Counted from the stretch's first letter, positions 35,326-44,468 are shown. The stretch is DNA of 64,000 bases from an uncultured Bacilli bacterium (GCA_934100165.1 CAKOPN010000001.1:186001-250000), one strand, 5' to 3'. Notes: generated by a model from the sequence alone, not told the origin. Numbers and translations: made by a program.

Positions 35326-35898
35326 TTAATAAATATTTACTGTTTCTCTGTGAAGTTTAGCCTTTATTTCATCAACATTATTTATCAAGTTTTTTTCTAC
35401 TGTACTTCCCTTCACAACAAGATCAAATCTATCAGAAGTATTTAAATCACCAAGCTTAGATAAGTTAATTCCTCTGTTATATGCTACCGAATCATCCGTA
35501 GTATTTTCACACTTCATATCTGAACATGACACTAAATGCACATAATAAACTCTTTCGTATTCACCAGTGGTAGGAATCTGTTCAAGAGTAATTGCTACAA
35601 ATGAAAGTTCTTTAGAATAATAAGTATCATATGGAGACACTTCAAGATCTACACTGTCTAAATTTGCAAGTTTAATGATTGTAACACTATAAGCATCTGG
35701 ATATTCTATAGAAGTATCGCTTCTTATTTTATATTCAGCGGCACTAACCATATTTTGTGCATCTTTCAAAAACGTTTCCTTTTTGTTTTTATCTAAAGTA
35801 GAAATAATATTAGGAACCGCTATTGTCATTATTACTCCCAATATAACAATAACCGCTAAAAGTTCGACCAAAGTGAATCCTTTTTTGTTTTTTCTCAT
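35326..35898 (-). CDS. Type IV pilin-like protein (pseudopilin)
   Basis: 190 residues from ATG 35898 (GGTG five bases upstream). Prepilin signal KNKKGFTLVELLAVIVILG, then ETFLKDAQNMVSAAEYKIR and a beta-rich head with a close cysteine pair (SCSDMKCEN). Related in layout to the protein at 34505-35173 but not a recent copy. Terminated before the next pilin gene, so the two are separate units. Confidence 0.87.
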   Translation of the reverse strand: MRKNKKGFTLVELLAVIVILGVIMTIAVPNIISTLDKNKKETFLKDAQNMVSAAEYKIRSDTSIEYPDAYSVTIIKLANLDSVDLEVSPYDTYYSKELSFVAITLEQIPTTGEYERVYYVHLVSCSDMKCENTTDDSVAYNRGINLSKLGDLNTSDRFDLVVKGSTVEKNLINNVDEIKAKLHRETVNIY

Positions 35899-35950
35899 CA
35901 TATCACCATACCTTAAAATAATTATAATATTATTAAGATAAGTTTTCAAG

Positions 35951-35980
35951 GAAAAAAAAGATGCTTCATTTATAAGCATC
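35951..35980 (-). terminator. Terminator of the 140-residue hypothetical gene
   Basis: Stem GATGCTT/AAGCATC (35960-35966, 35974-35980) and eight U on the minus strand, right after the stop. Confidence 0.85.
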
Positions 35981-35983
35981 GAT

Positions 35984-36406
35984 TTATTTATCTTGTAACA
36001 TATTTATAAGATTAACTTTAAACATATCTTTTTCAGGATGAGTTTTAGAAATCATAACACCTTTATAAGTAGAAAGCTCTGCACGATGTCCCTCTTCAAG
36101 TATTTCTTCTGGTGTAATGTTAGTAAGAAGAACTATTTTTTTATCTTCGTAAACTGTATAATGTAATCTTATCTCACCATGTACTTGTGCAAAAAGTTTT
36201 GCAGTTGGTAATTTTAATTCATAAGATTTTGTATTTTCTTTTTTAGAAACCGCTACTAATTCACCTAAGAAATTACCATTTCTAATTTCAGGGTAATATT
36301 CAAATGTTAACTTCTTATAAGCAAACATATTATATTTTCTTACAGTTCTTTCTTTCTTTCTAAAATCATTCTCATTTTGATATTCAAATATATAACTTTG
36401 TTTCAT
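35984..36406 (-). CDS. Hypothetical protein, soluble
   Basis: 140 residues from ATG 36406 behind GGGGGT. Opens MKQSYIFEYQNENDFRKKER, then KLTFEYYPEIRNGNFLGELV and KIVLLTNITPEEILEEGH. No signal peptide, helix or cysteine. I recognise no family; the alternating beta/alpha pattern suggests a small globular cytoplasmic protein. Own terminator. Confidence 0.7.
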   Translation of the reverse strand: MKQSYIFEYQNENDFRKKERTVRKYNMFAYKKLTFEYYPEIRNGNFLGELVAVSKKENTKSYELKLPTAKLFAQVHGEIRLHYTVYEDKKIVLLTNITPEEILEEGHRAELSTYKGVMISKTHPEKDMFKVNLINMLQDK

Positions 36407-36522
36407 AGTATTCAACCCCCACTACATTATTTTAATATGAGACTCTCTTAAGACCCCTATTCTCAAGATGTGTTAGTATTATAACACGAAATTAACTAAT
36501 TGTCAAATTTTTATTTATTTTT

Positions 36523-36783
36523 TTACTTTACTTGGACAATTAGTTTAATAGCAGTCCTTTCTTCATTGTCAATTTTTATGTCTGCAAATGCTGGAACACA
36601 GACAAGATTTTTTCCAGAAGGTGCTAAAAAGCCTCTACAAATAATTATTGCTTTAACGGACTGATTAAGTGCTCCTGCTCCAATCGCTTGTATTTCCACT
36701 GTATCTCTTTCTTTCAAAATATTGGCAAGTGCTCCCGCAACAGAATTAGGATTAGATTTACTAGATACTTTAAGTATTTCCAT
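36523..36783 (-). CDS. spoVS: Stage V sporulation protein S
   Basis: 86 residues, the family size: MEILKVSSKSNPNSVAGALA, VEIQAIGAGALNQSVKAIII, ending AIKLIVQVK. SpoVS (Alba-like fold) is widespread in spore formers and some non-spore formers; it affects septation and coat assembly in Bacillus. The sequence is very close to the canonical pattern. GGAAGGAA precedes the ATG. Confidence 0.95.
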   Translation of the reverse strand: MEILKVSSKSNPNSVAGALANILKERDTVEIQAIGAGALNQSVKAIIICRGFLAPSGKNLVCVPAFADIKIDNEERTAIKLIVQVK

Positions 36784-36835
36784 TATTATTCCTTCCTTTC
36801 AAAATAAGTATATTAAATTGAAGAAAAAAAATTAC

Positions 36836-36862
36836 AAAAAAAAGTGATAGCTAAGTATCACC
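36836..36862 (-). terminator. Terminator of the proline-rich membrane protein gene
   Basis: Stem GGTGATA/TATCACT type (core 36844-36849 with 36856-36861) followed by a U-run on the minus strand. Confidence 0.75.
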
Positions 36863-36884
36863 TTTTGTTATGTCTTTTTTATAA

Positions 36885-38084
36885 TTAAAATTCTAGTTTT
36901 TCAATTTCATCATTATTTACCATAGGTGTAACAGAAACTGGTGTTGGTGCTACTGCTGGAGTAACTGGCGCAACAGGTGTTACTGGTGTAACAGGTACTG
37001 TTGGAGTTTGAATGCTGGAAGTAACTGTTGCTGTAAGTGTATCAACAGGTGCTGGTGCAACTGTTGGTGCAACTGGAATCGTTGGTTCAACAACAGGTAT
37101 AGTTGGTACTGTAGGTACAACTGGTGTAACTGGTATTGTTGGAACAACTGGTGTTACAACTGGTTCAACTTTTACTTCTTCTTTAACTTGAGGTATTGGT
37201 CCTACTCCTGGAGCATTTATGCTAGGTTCCATTATAGGAGCACCTGCATAAGCTTCACGAACTGTTGCAGTTGGAATTGGGGCAGTATTCTCAAGTGGAT
37301 TAGCACCACCATATATTTCTCTTGGTTTTTCAATTAAATCTTCTTTGTTTATAAGTTCTGGATTAGCACCACCATACACAACTGGTGTTGGCTTAACTTC
37401 TTCTTTTACTTCTGGTACAACTGGTGTAACAGTTGCAACTTCAGGAGTTACTGGAAGTGGTGTTGGTGTAATTACTGGTGCTACTGGTTCAACTGTTGGA
37501 ATAACTGGTGTTGAAACTTCATTTTCAATAGCAGGTGCACTAACACTTACTTCTACCGGTTTAACTTCATCTAATAATGGTTGAACTACTGGTTGTGAAA
37601 CTTCTGGTATTGGAGCCGGAATAACTGGTGTTGGTTCGATTGCTGGTTCAACAATTGGAGTTGTATCTATAACTGGTGTATTTAAAATACTTGGTGTCTC
37701 TTGAACTGGTTCTGGTGTTGGAATAGCATTTAAAATGCTTGGTGTTTCAACTGCAGGAGCAGCAGATTCAGAGAAGTTAATTGGCCCAACTGGTGGAACA
37801 TCATTAACAACTGGCTGTGGATTAACTTCTGGTGTAACTGGTTGTGGATTAGCATTAATGAATCCATTCATATCACCATTTACAGCCATATTTGTATCAA
37901 TATTAGGTACTGGGTCTTGTGCAACAGGGGCAGCATCTACAGATAAATCCTTATCTTTACCTTTACCCATACATAATAAAACAATTCCAATAATTAGTAA
38001 TAAAATTCCAACAATAATAAGTATCCCTTCTGTTGAAGTAATAAATTCAACAATATCAAAACTTAATAATTCAAAAACATTCAT
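36885..38084 (-). CDS. Membrane protein with long Pro/Val/Thr-rich cytoplasmic or surface tail
   Basis: 399 residues: one N-terminal membrane helix (about 17-38, GILIIVGILLLIIGIVLLCMG), then about 350 residues of low complexity dominated by Pro, Val, Thr and Ala (stretches such as PVTPVVPTVPTIPVV). Three related short motifs stand out in the middle: VVYGGANPE, EIYGGANPL and EAYAGAPI. No enzymatic domain. The basic GKGKDKD after the helix suggests the tail is cytoplasmic by the positive-inside rule. Translation of its Pro-rich tail would depend on EF-P. Function unknown. Confidence 0.75.
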   Translation of the reverse strand: MNVFELLSFDIVEFITSTEGILIIVGILLLIIGIVLLCMGKGKDKDLSVDAAPVAQDPVPNIDTNMAVNGDMNGFINANPQPVTPEVNPQPVVNDVPPVGPINFSESAAPAVETPSILNAIPTPEPVQETPSILNTPVIDTTPIVEPAIEPTPVIPAPIPEVSQPVVQPLLDEVKPVEVSVSAPAIENEVSTPVIPTVEPVAPVITPTPLPVTPEVATVTPVVPEVKEEVKPTPVVYGGANPELINKEDLIEKPREIYGGANPLENTAPIPTATVREAYAGAPIMEPSINAPGVGPIPQVKEEVKVEPVVTPVVPTIPVTPVVPTVPTIPVVEPTIPVAPTVAPAPVDTLTATVTSSIQTPTVPVTPVTPVAPVTPAVAPTPVSVTPMVNNDEIEKLEF

Positions 38085-38200
38085 CTTTTTATCCTTCTTC
38101 CCTAATCTATTCTAATAAAATGATAACAAAAAACAATATCAAATGCAAGAGATATTTTATAAAGATTAGCAAAAAAAGAAGAACTATACAGTCCAAAATA

Positions 38201-38866
38201 TTATTTGAAAATTTTCCAAATACCACCATTTTCAAACGGGTATTTTTTAAATGTAAGTTGTTCTTTAGTAATTGGATGATAGATAGTTAAACTATAAGCC
38301 CAAAGAGCTATTTGCTTATTATCACATTTTCCATATCTTTGATCACCATACAAAGAATTTCCTCTTGAAGCAAACTGAACTCTTATCTGATGATGCCTTC
38401 CAGTAAGAAGTAAAATGTCGACTAAAGATAAATTTTTATCTTTATTTTCTTTTAGTACTTTATATTCAAGCACTGCTTCCTTCCCTTTTTCCTTAGTAGT
38501 AACAACTGTATTTCCATCCTCTTTTTTTAAAAGATAATCATGATACGTACCATTTTTATTTTGTAAGAAACCATTTACTACTGCTAAATATTTTTTTGTA
38601 AATTTATGTTCTTTTATCATACTAGTAAGTCTTGATGCTGCTTTTGAACTTCTTGCAAATATCATAACACCGCCAACCGGTCTATCAAGTCTATGAACAA
38701 GACCTAAATATACATTACCTGGTTTATGATATTTTTCTTTAATATACTTCTTAACTATAGTAAGCATATCAATATCACCAGTACTGTCGGCTTGGCTTAA
38801 AATATTACAAGGCTTTACAACCACTATAATATGATTATCTTCATATAATACCTCTAACTTATTCAT
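38201..38866 (-). CDS. RluA-family RNA pseudouridine synthase
   Basis: 221 residues. VLYEDNHIIVVVKPCNILSQ, the catalytic LVHRLDRPVGGVMIFARS (Asp of HRLD), LLTGRHHQIRVQFAS and a C-terminal YHPITKEQL. Makes pseudouridine in rRNA or tRNA; the site cannot be assigned. No S4 domain. ATG 38866 overlaps the stop of the upstream methyltransferase (ATGAATAA), so both RNA-modification genes are coupled. Confidence 0.92.
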   Translation of the reverse strand: MNKLEVLYEDNHIIVVVKPCNILSQADSTGDIDMLTIVKKYIKEKYHKPGNVYLGLVHRLDRPVGGVMIFARSSKAASRLTSMIKEHKFTKKYLAVVNGFLQNKNGTYHDYLLKKEDGNTVVTTKEKGKEAVLEYKVLKENKDKNLSLVDILLLTGRHHQIRVQFASRGNSLYGDQRYGKCDNKQIALWAYSLTIYHPITKEQLTFKKYPFENGGIWKIFK

Positions 38867-39731
38867 ATGACTCAAATCTTGAACATATTCCACACGGAAG
38901 AGTTATATCATTGTTTTTTGGTTTTAATCCTATCTCTTCTGAATATATTTTCCCTTCATATTTTTTTCCTACTGTAAGTTTAAGAACATTAGTAAATACT
39001 TCTTTTGAAAGCCCTGTTGTATATGAATTTATTATAAAGAAAAGCGGTTTATCACTTAATATTTCACAACACAATTCTACAAGTGGAAATAAATCTTTTT
39101 CAATATTCCAAACTTCCTTATTAGCTCCCTTACCATAACTAGGTGGATCCATAACTATTGCATCATACTTATTACCACGTCTTATTTCTCGCTTTACAAA
39201 CTTTACAACATCATCAACAATATAACGTACGTTGCAAGAATCAAGCTTATTTGTTTTGACGTTTTCTTTTGCCCAGTCTGTCATCCCCCTTGAAGAGTCA
39301 ACATGAACAACACTAGCGCCTGCCTTAAGACAAGCAACAGTAGCACCACCGGTATAAGCAAAAAGATTTAATACCTTAATTTCTCTTTTAGAGTTTTTAA
39401 TTTTATTCATCATAAAATCCCAGTTAACAGCTTGCTCTGGAAACAATCCAGTATGTTTAAATCCCATTTGTTTTATGTTAAAAGTAAGCTCTTTATAACT
39501 TACCTGCCAAACTGGTTTTATATTTTTTAAATTTTCCCAAACTCCTCCACCTTTATCACTGCGATGATAATGTGCATGAATCACTTTTTTATTTTTTTCA
39601 AGTAAATTTCCATTATCCCAAATAATCTGTGGATCTGGTCTTAATAAATAAAAATCTTTCCATCTTTCTAATTTTTCACCATTTGAGGTATCTATAAGTT
39701 CATAATCTTTCCATTCATTTGCTATAAGCAT
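38859..39731 (-). CDS. Class I SAM-dependent RNA methyltransferase (RlmI/RlmK-like)
   Basis: 290 residues. LNLFAYTGGATVACLKAGA (SAM-binding), VHVDSSRGMTDWAKEN, and catalytic-loop MDPPSYGKG. The N-terminal part (ERWKDFYLLRPDPQIIWDN) is typical of the rRNA large-subunit methyltransferase group without a PUA domain. Probable target is 23S rRNA; the position is unknown. GGGTGATA precedes the ATG. Confidence 0.88.
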   Translation of the reverse strand: MLIANEWKDYELIDTSNGEKLERWKDFYLLRPDPQIIWDNGNLLEKNKKVIHAHYHRSDKGGGVWENLKNIKPVWQVSYKELTFNIKQMGFKHTGLFPEQAVNWDFMMNKIKNSKREIKVLNLFAYTGGATVACLKAGASVVHVDSSRGMTDWAKENVKTNKLDSCNVRYIVDDVVKFVKREIRRGNKYDAIVMDPPSYGKGANKEVWNIEKDLFPLVELCCEILSDKPLFFIINSYTTGLSKEVFTNVLKLTVGKKYEGKIYSEEIGLKPKNNDITLPCGICSRFESYE

Positions 39732-39754
39732 AATATCACCCGAAAAGAGTATAA

Positions 39755-39807
39755 CATAAAAGAACTATATTAGTCATTCAAATTTATGAATGTTTCATAT
39801 AGTTCTT
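39755..39807 (-). terminator. Terminator hairpin after pflB-pflA
   Basis: Outer stem AGAACTATAT (39761-39770 with 39797-39806) extended by an inner stem, then TTTTATG on the minus strand; includes the pflA 3' end. Confidence 0.65.
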
Positions 39808-40480
39808 GACATTTATCTTTATCCATTTCATTTATATTTTTGCAAGGATAATCTATACCCAAAGTTTCATATTTTTCAGATCCGAGTTTATGATATGGAA
39901 GAAACTCAATTTTTTCAATATTATTTATCTTTTTTAAGTACTTTTTGAGTTTAACTAAATAATCCATATTATCCATAATACCTGGAACTACCACTTGTCT
40001 AATCCAAACTTTTTTATTATTTTTGTTTAAAGCTTCAATAAATTTTTCTGACTCCGTAATTTCCTGACCAGTAATTTTTTTGTAGCCTTCTTTTTCAGCA
40101 TGTTTTATATCAAGTATTACTAAATCAACATATTTAAGAATCTCATCATATCTACCTACTCCAACACCTGCTGTATCAAGTGCCGTATTGATATCATTTT
40201 CTTTAAGTAACTTCAAAGTTTCTATTAGAAAGTCTGGCTGTAGAAGTGGCTCCCCTCCTGAAAAGGTTACACCACCTGTTTTGCCAAAGTAACTTTTATA
40301 TCTAATTATTTTTTTAACCAGTTCTTCTGGTTCATAGTTATCATTTAGTCGGTGCCACATTTCTGGATTATGACAGTATATACATCTTAACTTACAGCCG
40401 TTTAAAAATACAACTGTTCTAATACCAGGTCCATCAACTAGACCAAAAGTTTCTATTGAATTTACACTACCTTTAGTCAT
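39770..40480 (-). CDS. pflA: Pyruvate formate-lyase activating enzyme
   Basis: 236 residues. Radical-SAM cluster CKLRCIYCHNPEMW, preceded by ETFGLVDGPGIRTVVFLNG, then GGVTFSGGEPLLQ. It installs the glycyl radical on PflB using SAM and a 4Fe-4S cluster. ATG 40480 starts one base after the pflB stop; the longer frame upstream lies inside pflB. Confidence 0.95.
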   Translation of the reverse strand: MTKGSVNSIETFGLVDGPGIRTVVFLNGCKLRCIYCHNPEMWHRLNDNYEPEELVKKIIRYKSYFGKTGGVTFSGGEPLLQPDFLIETLKLLKENDINTALDTAGVGVGRYDEILKYVDLVILDIKHAEKEGYKKITGQEITESEKFIEALNKNNKKVWIRQVVVPGIMDNMDYLVKLKKYLKKINNIEKIEFLPYHKLGSEKYETLGIDYPCKNINEMDKDKCQELYETFINLND

Positions 40481-40481
40481 A

Positions 40482-42713
40482 TTACATCTTCTCATGGAAT
40501 GTTCTTGCAATAACTTCTTCTTGTTGTTTTCTAGTTAAACGATTAAATCTAACAGCATATCCTGATACACGAATAGTTAAAAGAGGATATTTTTCAGGAT
40601 GTTCCATAGCATCTATCAATGTTTCACGGTTTAATACGTTTACATTTAAATGATGTGCATTTTGTACAAAGTAACCATCAAGTAATGATACTAAATTAGT
40701 AACTCTATCTTCCATATTTGTACCAAGTGCACTAGGTACTATAGAGAATGTGTTAGAAATACCATCACGGCAGCAATTTGCATAATCAAGTTTTGCAACT
40801 GAGTTAAGACTTGCAAGAGCGCCACTCTCGTCTCTTCCATGCATTGGATTAGCTCCTGGAGCAAATGGAACACCTTTAGCTCTACCATCTGGAGTTGCAC
40901 CAGTTTTAGAACCATATACTACATTTGATGTAATTGTAAGTACTGATAATGTTACTTCTGCATTTCTATATGGTTTATGTTTAGCAAGTTCATGATACAT
41001 TTTATCAAGAATTTCCTTTGCAATGTTATCTACTCTATCATCATCGTTTCCGTATTTTGGGAAATCTCCTTCAATTTTAAAATCGATAGCAATTCCGTTT
41101 TCATCTCTTACTGGCATAACCTTAGCATATTTAATTGCTGAAAGACTATCAGTTGCAACAGAAAGTCCAGCAACACCATAAGCCATAAGACGTCTTACTA
41201 AAGTATCATGTAAGGCCATTTGTCCTTTTTCATAAGCATATTTATCATGCATGTAATGTATTATGTTCATAGCATTAGAATATATCTCTGCTACCTTTTC
41301 TATCATTTTGAAATAGCTTGCTTTAACTTTTTCGTAATCTAAAACTTCATCTTTCATTATTTCAAAGCCATCGATAACCTTTTCATTTTTAACTTCATCG
41401 ATGCCACCATTTATAGAATATAAAAGTGTTTTAGCAAGGTTGCAACGTGCTCCAAAGAATTGCATATCTTTACCAACTCTCATAGCAGAAACACAACATG
41501 CAATTGCATAATCATGTCCGTATAAAGGTCTCATAACATCATCATTTTCATATTGTAATGAATCAGTTTCTATACTCATCTTAGCGCAGTATTTTTTGAA
41601 TGCCTCTGGAAGTTTTGTACTCCAAAGTATAGTCATATTAGGCTCTGGTGATGGGTCAAGATTTTTAAGTGTATGTACTAAACGGTAACTAGTTTTAGTA
41701 ACCATTGATTTACCACTTTCATTGATACCACCAATTGAACATGTAACCCAAGTTGGATCTCCTGAGAATAATTCATCATATTCTGGTGTTCTCAAATGTC
41801 TTGCTAAACGAAGTTTGATAACGAACTGATCGATTAACTCTTGTGCTTCTTCTTCTGATAAAATTCCATCTTCTATATCTCTTTTAATATATATATCAAA
41901 GAAAGCATCTACTCTTCCCAGACTCATTGCAGCACCATTGTTTTCTTTTATGGCAGCAAGGTATCCAAAGTATGTCCATTGTACTGCTTCTTGAGCATTT
42001 TTAGCAGGTTTTGAAATATCAAAGCCATATTTTTCAGCCATTGACTTAATTTCAGCAAGTGCTCTATATTGCATTGAAACTTCTTCACGTAATCTTATAA
42101 GCTCATCAGTCATAGGGCCTAATAATTTATTTTCCCATTCATCCTTTTTGCATTCCATTAAGTAATCGATACCATAAAGTGCTATTCTTCTGTAGTCACC
42201 TATAATTCTACCTCTACCATAAGCATCAGGAAGTCCTGTCAAAAGTCCAACATGTCTTGCTTTTCTAATATCAGTAGTATAAGCATCAAATACACCTTGA
42301 TTATGTGTTTTTCTAAATTCATTAAAATACTTGTCAACATCTTTATTTAAACTATAACCATAAGATTCTAGTTCTTGATAAACCATTCTAATACCACCAT
42401 AAGGATTAACTATTCTCTTAAGCGGCGCATCAGTTTGAAGTCCAACTATAACTTCATTTTTCTTATCTATATATCCAGGAGCAAAAGCATCAATACCAGA
42501 CATATGATCTACATCAATGTCAAGTACATGTACTTTAAGTTCTTCCTGTAAAAGAGATTCACAAATATTCCAAACCTTTTTTGTCTTTTTAGAAGTACCA
42601 GATAAGAAAGATTCATCACCATCATATGCTTCATAGTTTTTTTGAATAAAGTCACTGACATTTATCTCTTTAGTCCAGTCTCCTTCTTTAAAGTTTTTCC
42701 ATTCTTCTCTCAT
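40482..42713 (-). CDS. pflB: Formate C-acetyltransferase (pyruvate formate-lyase)
   Basis: 743 residues. Catalytic cysteine pair in YAIACCVSAMRVG and glycyl-radical loop RVSGYAVRFNRL near the C-terminus; VYGSKTGATPDGRAKG also typical. Converts pyruvate and CoA to acetyl-CoA and formate under anaerobic conditions, the clearest sign of strict or facultative fermentation here. GAGGAGG precedes the ATG. The activating enzyme gene follows immediately. Confidence 0.98.
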   Translation of the reverse strand: MREEWKNFKEGDWTKEINVSDFIQKNYEAYDGDESFLSGTSKKTKKVWNICESLLQEELKVHVLDIDVDHMSGIDAFAPGYIDKKNEVIVGLQTDAPLKRIVNPYGGIRMVYQELESYGYSLNKDVDKYFNEFRKTHNQGVFDAYTTDIRKARHVGLLTGLPDAYGRGRIIGDYRRIALYGIDYLMECKKDEWENKLLGPMTDELIRLREEVSMQYRALAEIKSMAEKYGFDISKPAKNAQEAVQWTYFGYLAAIKENNGAAMSLGRVDAFFDIYIKRDIEDGILSEEEAQELIDQFVIKLRLARHLRTPEYDELFSGDPTWVTCSIGGINESGKSMVTKTSYRLVHTLKNLDPSPEPNMTILWSTKLPEAFKKYCAKMSIETDSLQYENDDVMRPLYGHDYAIACCVSAMRVGKDMQFFGARCNLAKTLLYSINGGIDEVKNEKVIDGFEIMKDEVLDYEKVKASYFKMIEKVAEIYSNAMNIIHYMHDKYAYEKGQMALHDTLVRRLMAYGVAGLSVATDSLSAIKYAKVMPVRDENGIAIDFKIEGDFPKYGNDDDRVDNIAKEILDKMYHELAKHKPYRNAEVTLSVLTITSNVVYGSKTGATPDGRAKGVPFAPGANPMHGRDESGALASLNSVAKLDYANCCRDGISNTFSIVPSALGTNMEDRVTNLVSLLDGYFVQNAHHLNVNVLNRETLIDAMEHPEKYPLLTIRVSGYAVRFNRLTRKQQEEVIARTFHEKM

Positions 42714-42737
42714 TTTATTACCTCCTCAATCATCTAG

Positions 42738-42776
42738 CTATGCATTGTCTTTAAATTACGCATAGGTTACATTATA
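42738..42776 (-). promoter_or_regulatory. pflB promoter region with inverted repeat
   Basis: A TATAAT (minus strand, 42771-42776) without a good -35 box is followed by an inverted repeat CTATGC/GCATAG (42738-42743, 42760-42765) in the leader. The repeat could be an operator for a redox or fermentation regulator or an RNA hairpin; I cannot say which. Confidence 0.4.
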
Positions 42777-42840
42777 TCAAATTTTCAATTCTTAATCTAC
42801 ATTTTTTTATCATATTATTTATCTTGGTCATTTTTTTACA

Positions 42841-42869
42841 TTTTAAAACTGATAAACAAGTTATCAGTT
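42841..42869 (-). terminator. Terminator of rsmI
   Basis: Nine-bp perfect stem (42847-42855 with 42861-42869), five-base loop, short U-run. The TGA stop of rsmI is inside the stem. Confidence 0.7.
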
Positions 42870-43721
42870 AAAAATATTCTTAATATTTAATGATGCGTTA
42901 TAAATATCATTCTTTTTTAAATCTTTATTCTTTTCATTAAGTATTTTAATTGCTGTCTTCATATCACACTTTTCTTTTACGATAATATCAATAAGTTCTG
43001 CCTCAATAGAATAGTCTTTTTTTTCTACTAGCTCTATTTTTTCTATTTTCTTTTCAAGTATAACTACATATTCGCCCTTTTCTATTTTTTCATCATTTTT
43101 TATAATATCGTAAACTTCCTCTATATTTCCAAAAAATGATCTTTCATGTATTTTAGTTAAATCTGATGCAATAAATATTTTACTATCTATAAAATTTTCT
43201 TTCAAAAGTTCAACAAGTTTTAAAAGTCTTTTAGGAGACTCATATATAATAAAGGTTGAAAAGCTACTTTTTTTAATTTGTTCAATTTTTTCTCTGAGTT
43301 TTTTGTTATCAACTGGCAAAAATCCTATAAAAGTAAAATTTGATGTATCAAGTCCAGATATTGAAAGTGCTGTAATTATTGCTGAAGGTCCCGGAATTCC
43401 TATTACTTCTATTTTATTTTCTCTTGCTAACTTTACAATCTCATATCCAGGATCAGATATGCAAGGTGTTCCAGCATCAGATACTAAAGCAACATCACTG
43501 CCATTTAGAATTTTTTCTATAATTGAACCACTTTTACTTCTTTCGTTAAACTTATGATATGCTGTCATTTGTTTTTTTATATTAAAGTGATTAAGTATTT
43601 TAACAGTCTGTCTTGTATCTTCAGCAGCAATAAGATCTACTTCTTCAAGTATTTTTAAAGCTCTTTCTGAAATATCGCTTAAATTTCCAATTGGGGTTGC
43701 AACTACATAAAGTTTTCCCAT
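42864..43721 (-). CDS. rsmI: 16S rRNA (cytidine-1402-2'-O) methyltransferase
   Basis: 285 residues, tetrapyrrole-methylase fold: LYVVATPIGNLSDISERAL, EDTRQTVKILNHF, LVSDAGTPCISDPGYEIV, GIPGPSAIITALSISGL and FIIYESPKRL. It methylates C1402 of 16S rRNA. In Bacillus it is yabC, next to other housekeeping genes. AGGATGTGATA precedes the ATG. Confidence 0.96.
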   Translation of the reverse strand: MGKLYVVATPIGNLSDISERALKILEEVDLIAAEDTRQTVKILNHFNIKKQMTAYHKFNERSKSGSIIEKILNGSDVALVSDAGTPCISDPGYEIVKLARENKIEVIGIPGPSAIITALSISGLDTSNFTFIGFLPVDNKKLREKIEQIKKSSFSTFIIYESPKRLLKLVELLKENFIDSKIFIASDLTKIHERSFFGNIEEVYDIIKNDEKIEKGEYVVILEKKIEKIELVEKKDYSIEAELIDIIVKEKCDMKTAIKILNEKNKDLKKNDIYNASLNIKNIFN

Positions 43722-43732
43722 ATTATCACATC

Positions 43733-43822
43733 CTATTTTAGCATACTAATAAATAAGTAAAGCGTACTAACAACCATAATTATAATTGCAGTTATTTTAT
43801 ACCAATCCATTTTCTCGTTCAT
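43733..43822 (-). CDS. 29-residue single-helix membrane microprotein
   Basis: Minus-strand frame with AGGAGA nine bases before the ATG at 43822 and a TAG at 43733-43735. Sequence begins MNEKMDWYKITAII and continues as one hydrophobic helix ending SMLK. It lies 18 bases after the HD-domain gene and 11 before rsmI. The good ribosome binding site and clean membrane-helix composition support translation, but at this length chance is not excluded. Confidence 0.5.
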   Translation of the reverse strand: MNEKMDWYKITAIIIMVVSTLYLFISMLK

Positions 43823-43840
43823 TTTGTATCTCCTATCATT

Positions 43841-44347
43841 TTAAACTGTTGTTTTTGCTTTTTTACGTATACCTAAGTATTTTGGATATTGTGTTGGGTG
43901 TAAAAGTACATTAGAAGATGTTACTTTATCTGCAAATGTTACTATCCAAGACTCTACATACTTAGGTGGTGTTATATTAAGTGGAAACATGTGTTTTGTT
44001 ATTATATCTTTAATTTTTGGTGTTATTAAAGTACCAAATTCTTTCTCAGCATTAACACAAGCTTCTTTAGCATGAACAAATCCATGCATTTTAAAAAGTT
44101 TTGTTTTCTTTTTTTTATTCTGCCATGGTTCACTATAAAAATCATGTAGTAAACCTCCTATAGCAGCACTTCTATAATCAAAGCCGTTTTTCTTAGCCAA
44201 TCTATAAGCAAGTATTGATACTTTTAAAGAGTGTTCATAAACACTTTCATCTTCATGGTGTGGATATTCTTTTCTTTTTTGAAATTCTTTGTTTTCAAGG
44301 ATATCCTTTACTATCTCATAATACTCGGTAAAATCTTCTTTTATCAT
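43841..44347 (-). CDS. HD-domain hydrolase
   Basis: 168 residues. HHEDESVYEHSLKVSILAYR, GGLLHDFYSEPW (His-Asp pair) and a third cluster around FVHAKEA and ITKHMFPL. HD-domain proteins of this short type in Firmicutes hydrolyse nucleotides or related esters; the substrate is not clear. The C-terminus is basic (RKKAKTTV). Separate from the HD protein at 13466, with little similarity beyond the motif. Confidence 0.82.
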   Translation of the reverse strand: MIKEDFTEYYEIVKDILENKEFQKRKEYPHHEDESVYEHSLKVSILAYRLAKKNGFDYRSAAIGGLLHDFYSEPWQNKKKKTKLFKMHGFVHAKEACVNAEKEFGTLITPKIKDIITKHMFPLNITPPKYVESWIVTFADKVTSSNVLLHPTQYPKYLGIRKKAKTTV

Positions 44348-44430
44348 AATAAAAACTCACCTATTTTCTATTAAGAGTATATCACAGTTTTTATTACAAC
44401 ATCAATGAAAATCAATATTAAATTCTTGGC

Positions 44431-44458
44431 AAAAGAAAAACCTTGATTACTCAAGGTT
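44431..44458 (-). terminator. Terminator of the six-tRNA array
   Basis: Stem AACCTTGA/TCAAGGTT (44439-44446, 44451-44458), loop GTAA, then TTTCTTTT on the minus strand. Confidence 0.88.
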
Positions 44459-44468
44459 AAATACAAAA

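Noticed and set aside
37008..38115. Cys/Trp-rich and Thr/Gly-rich frames opposite the proline-rich gene
   Set aside because: Shadow frames of a low-complexity coding sequence; no ribosome binding sites.
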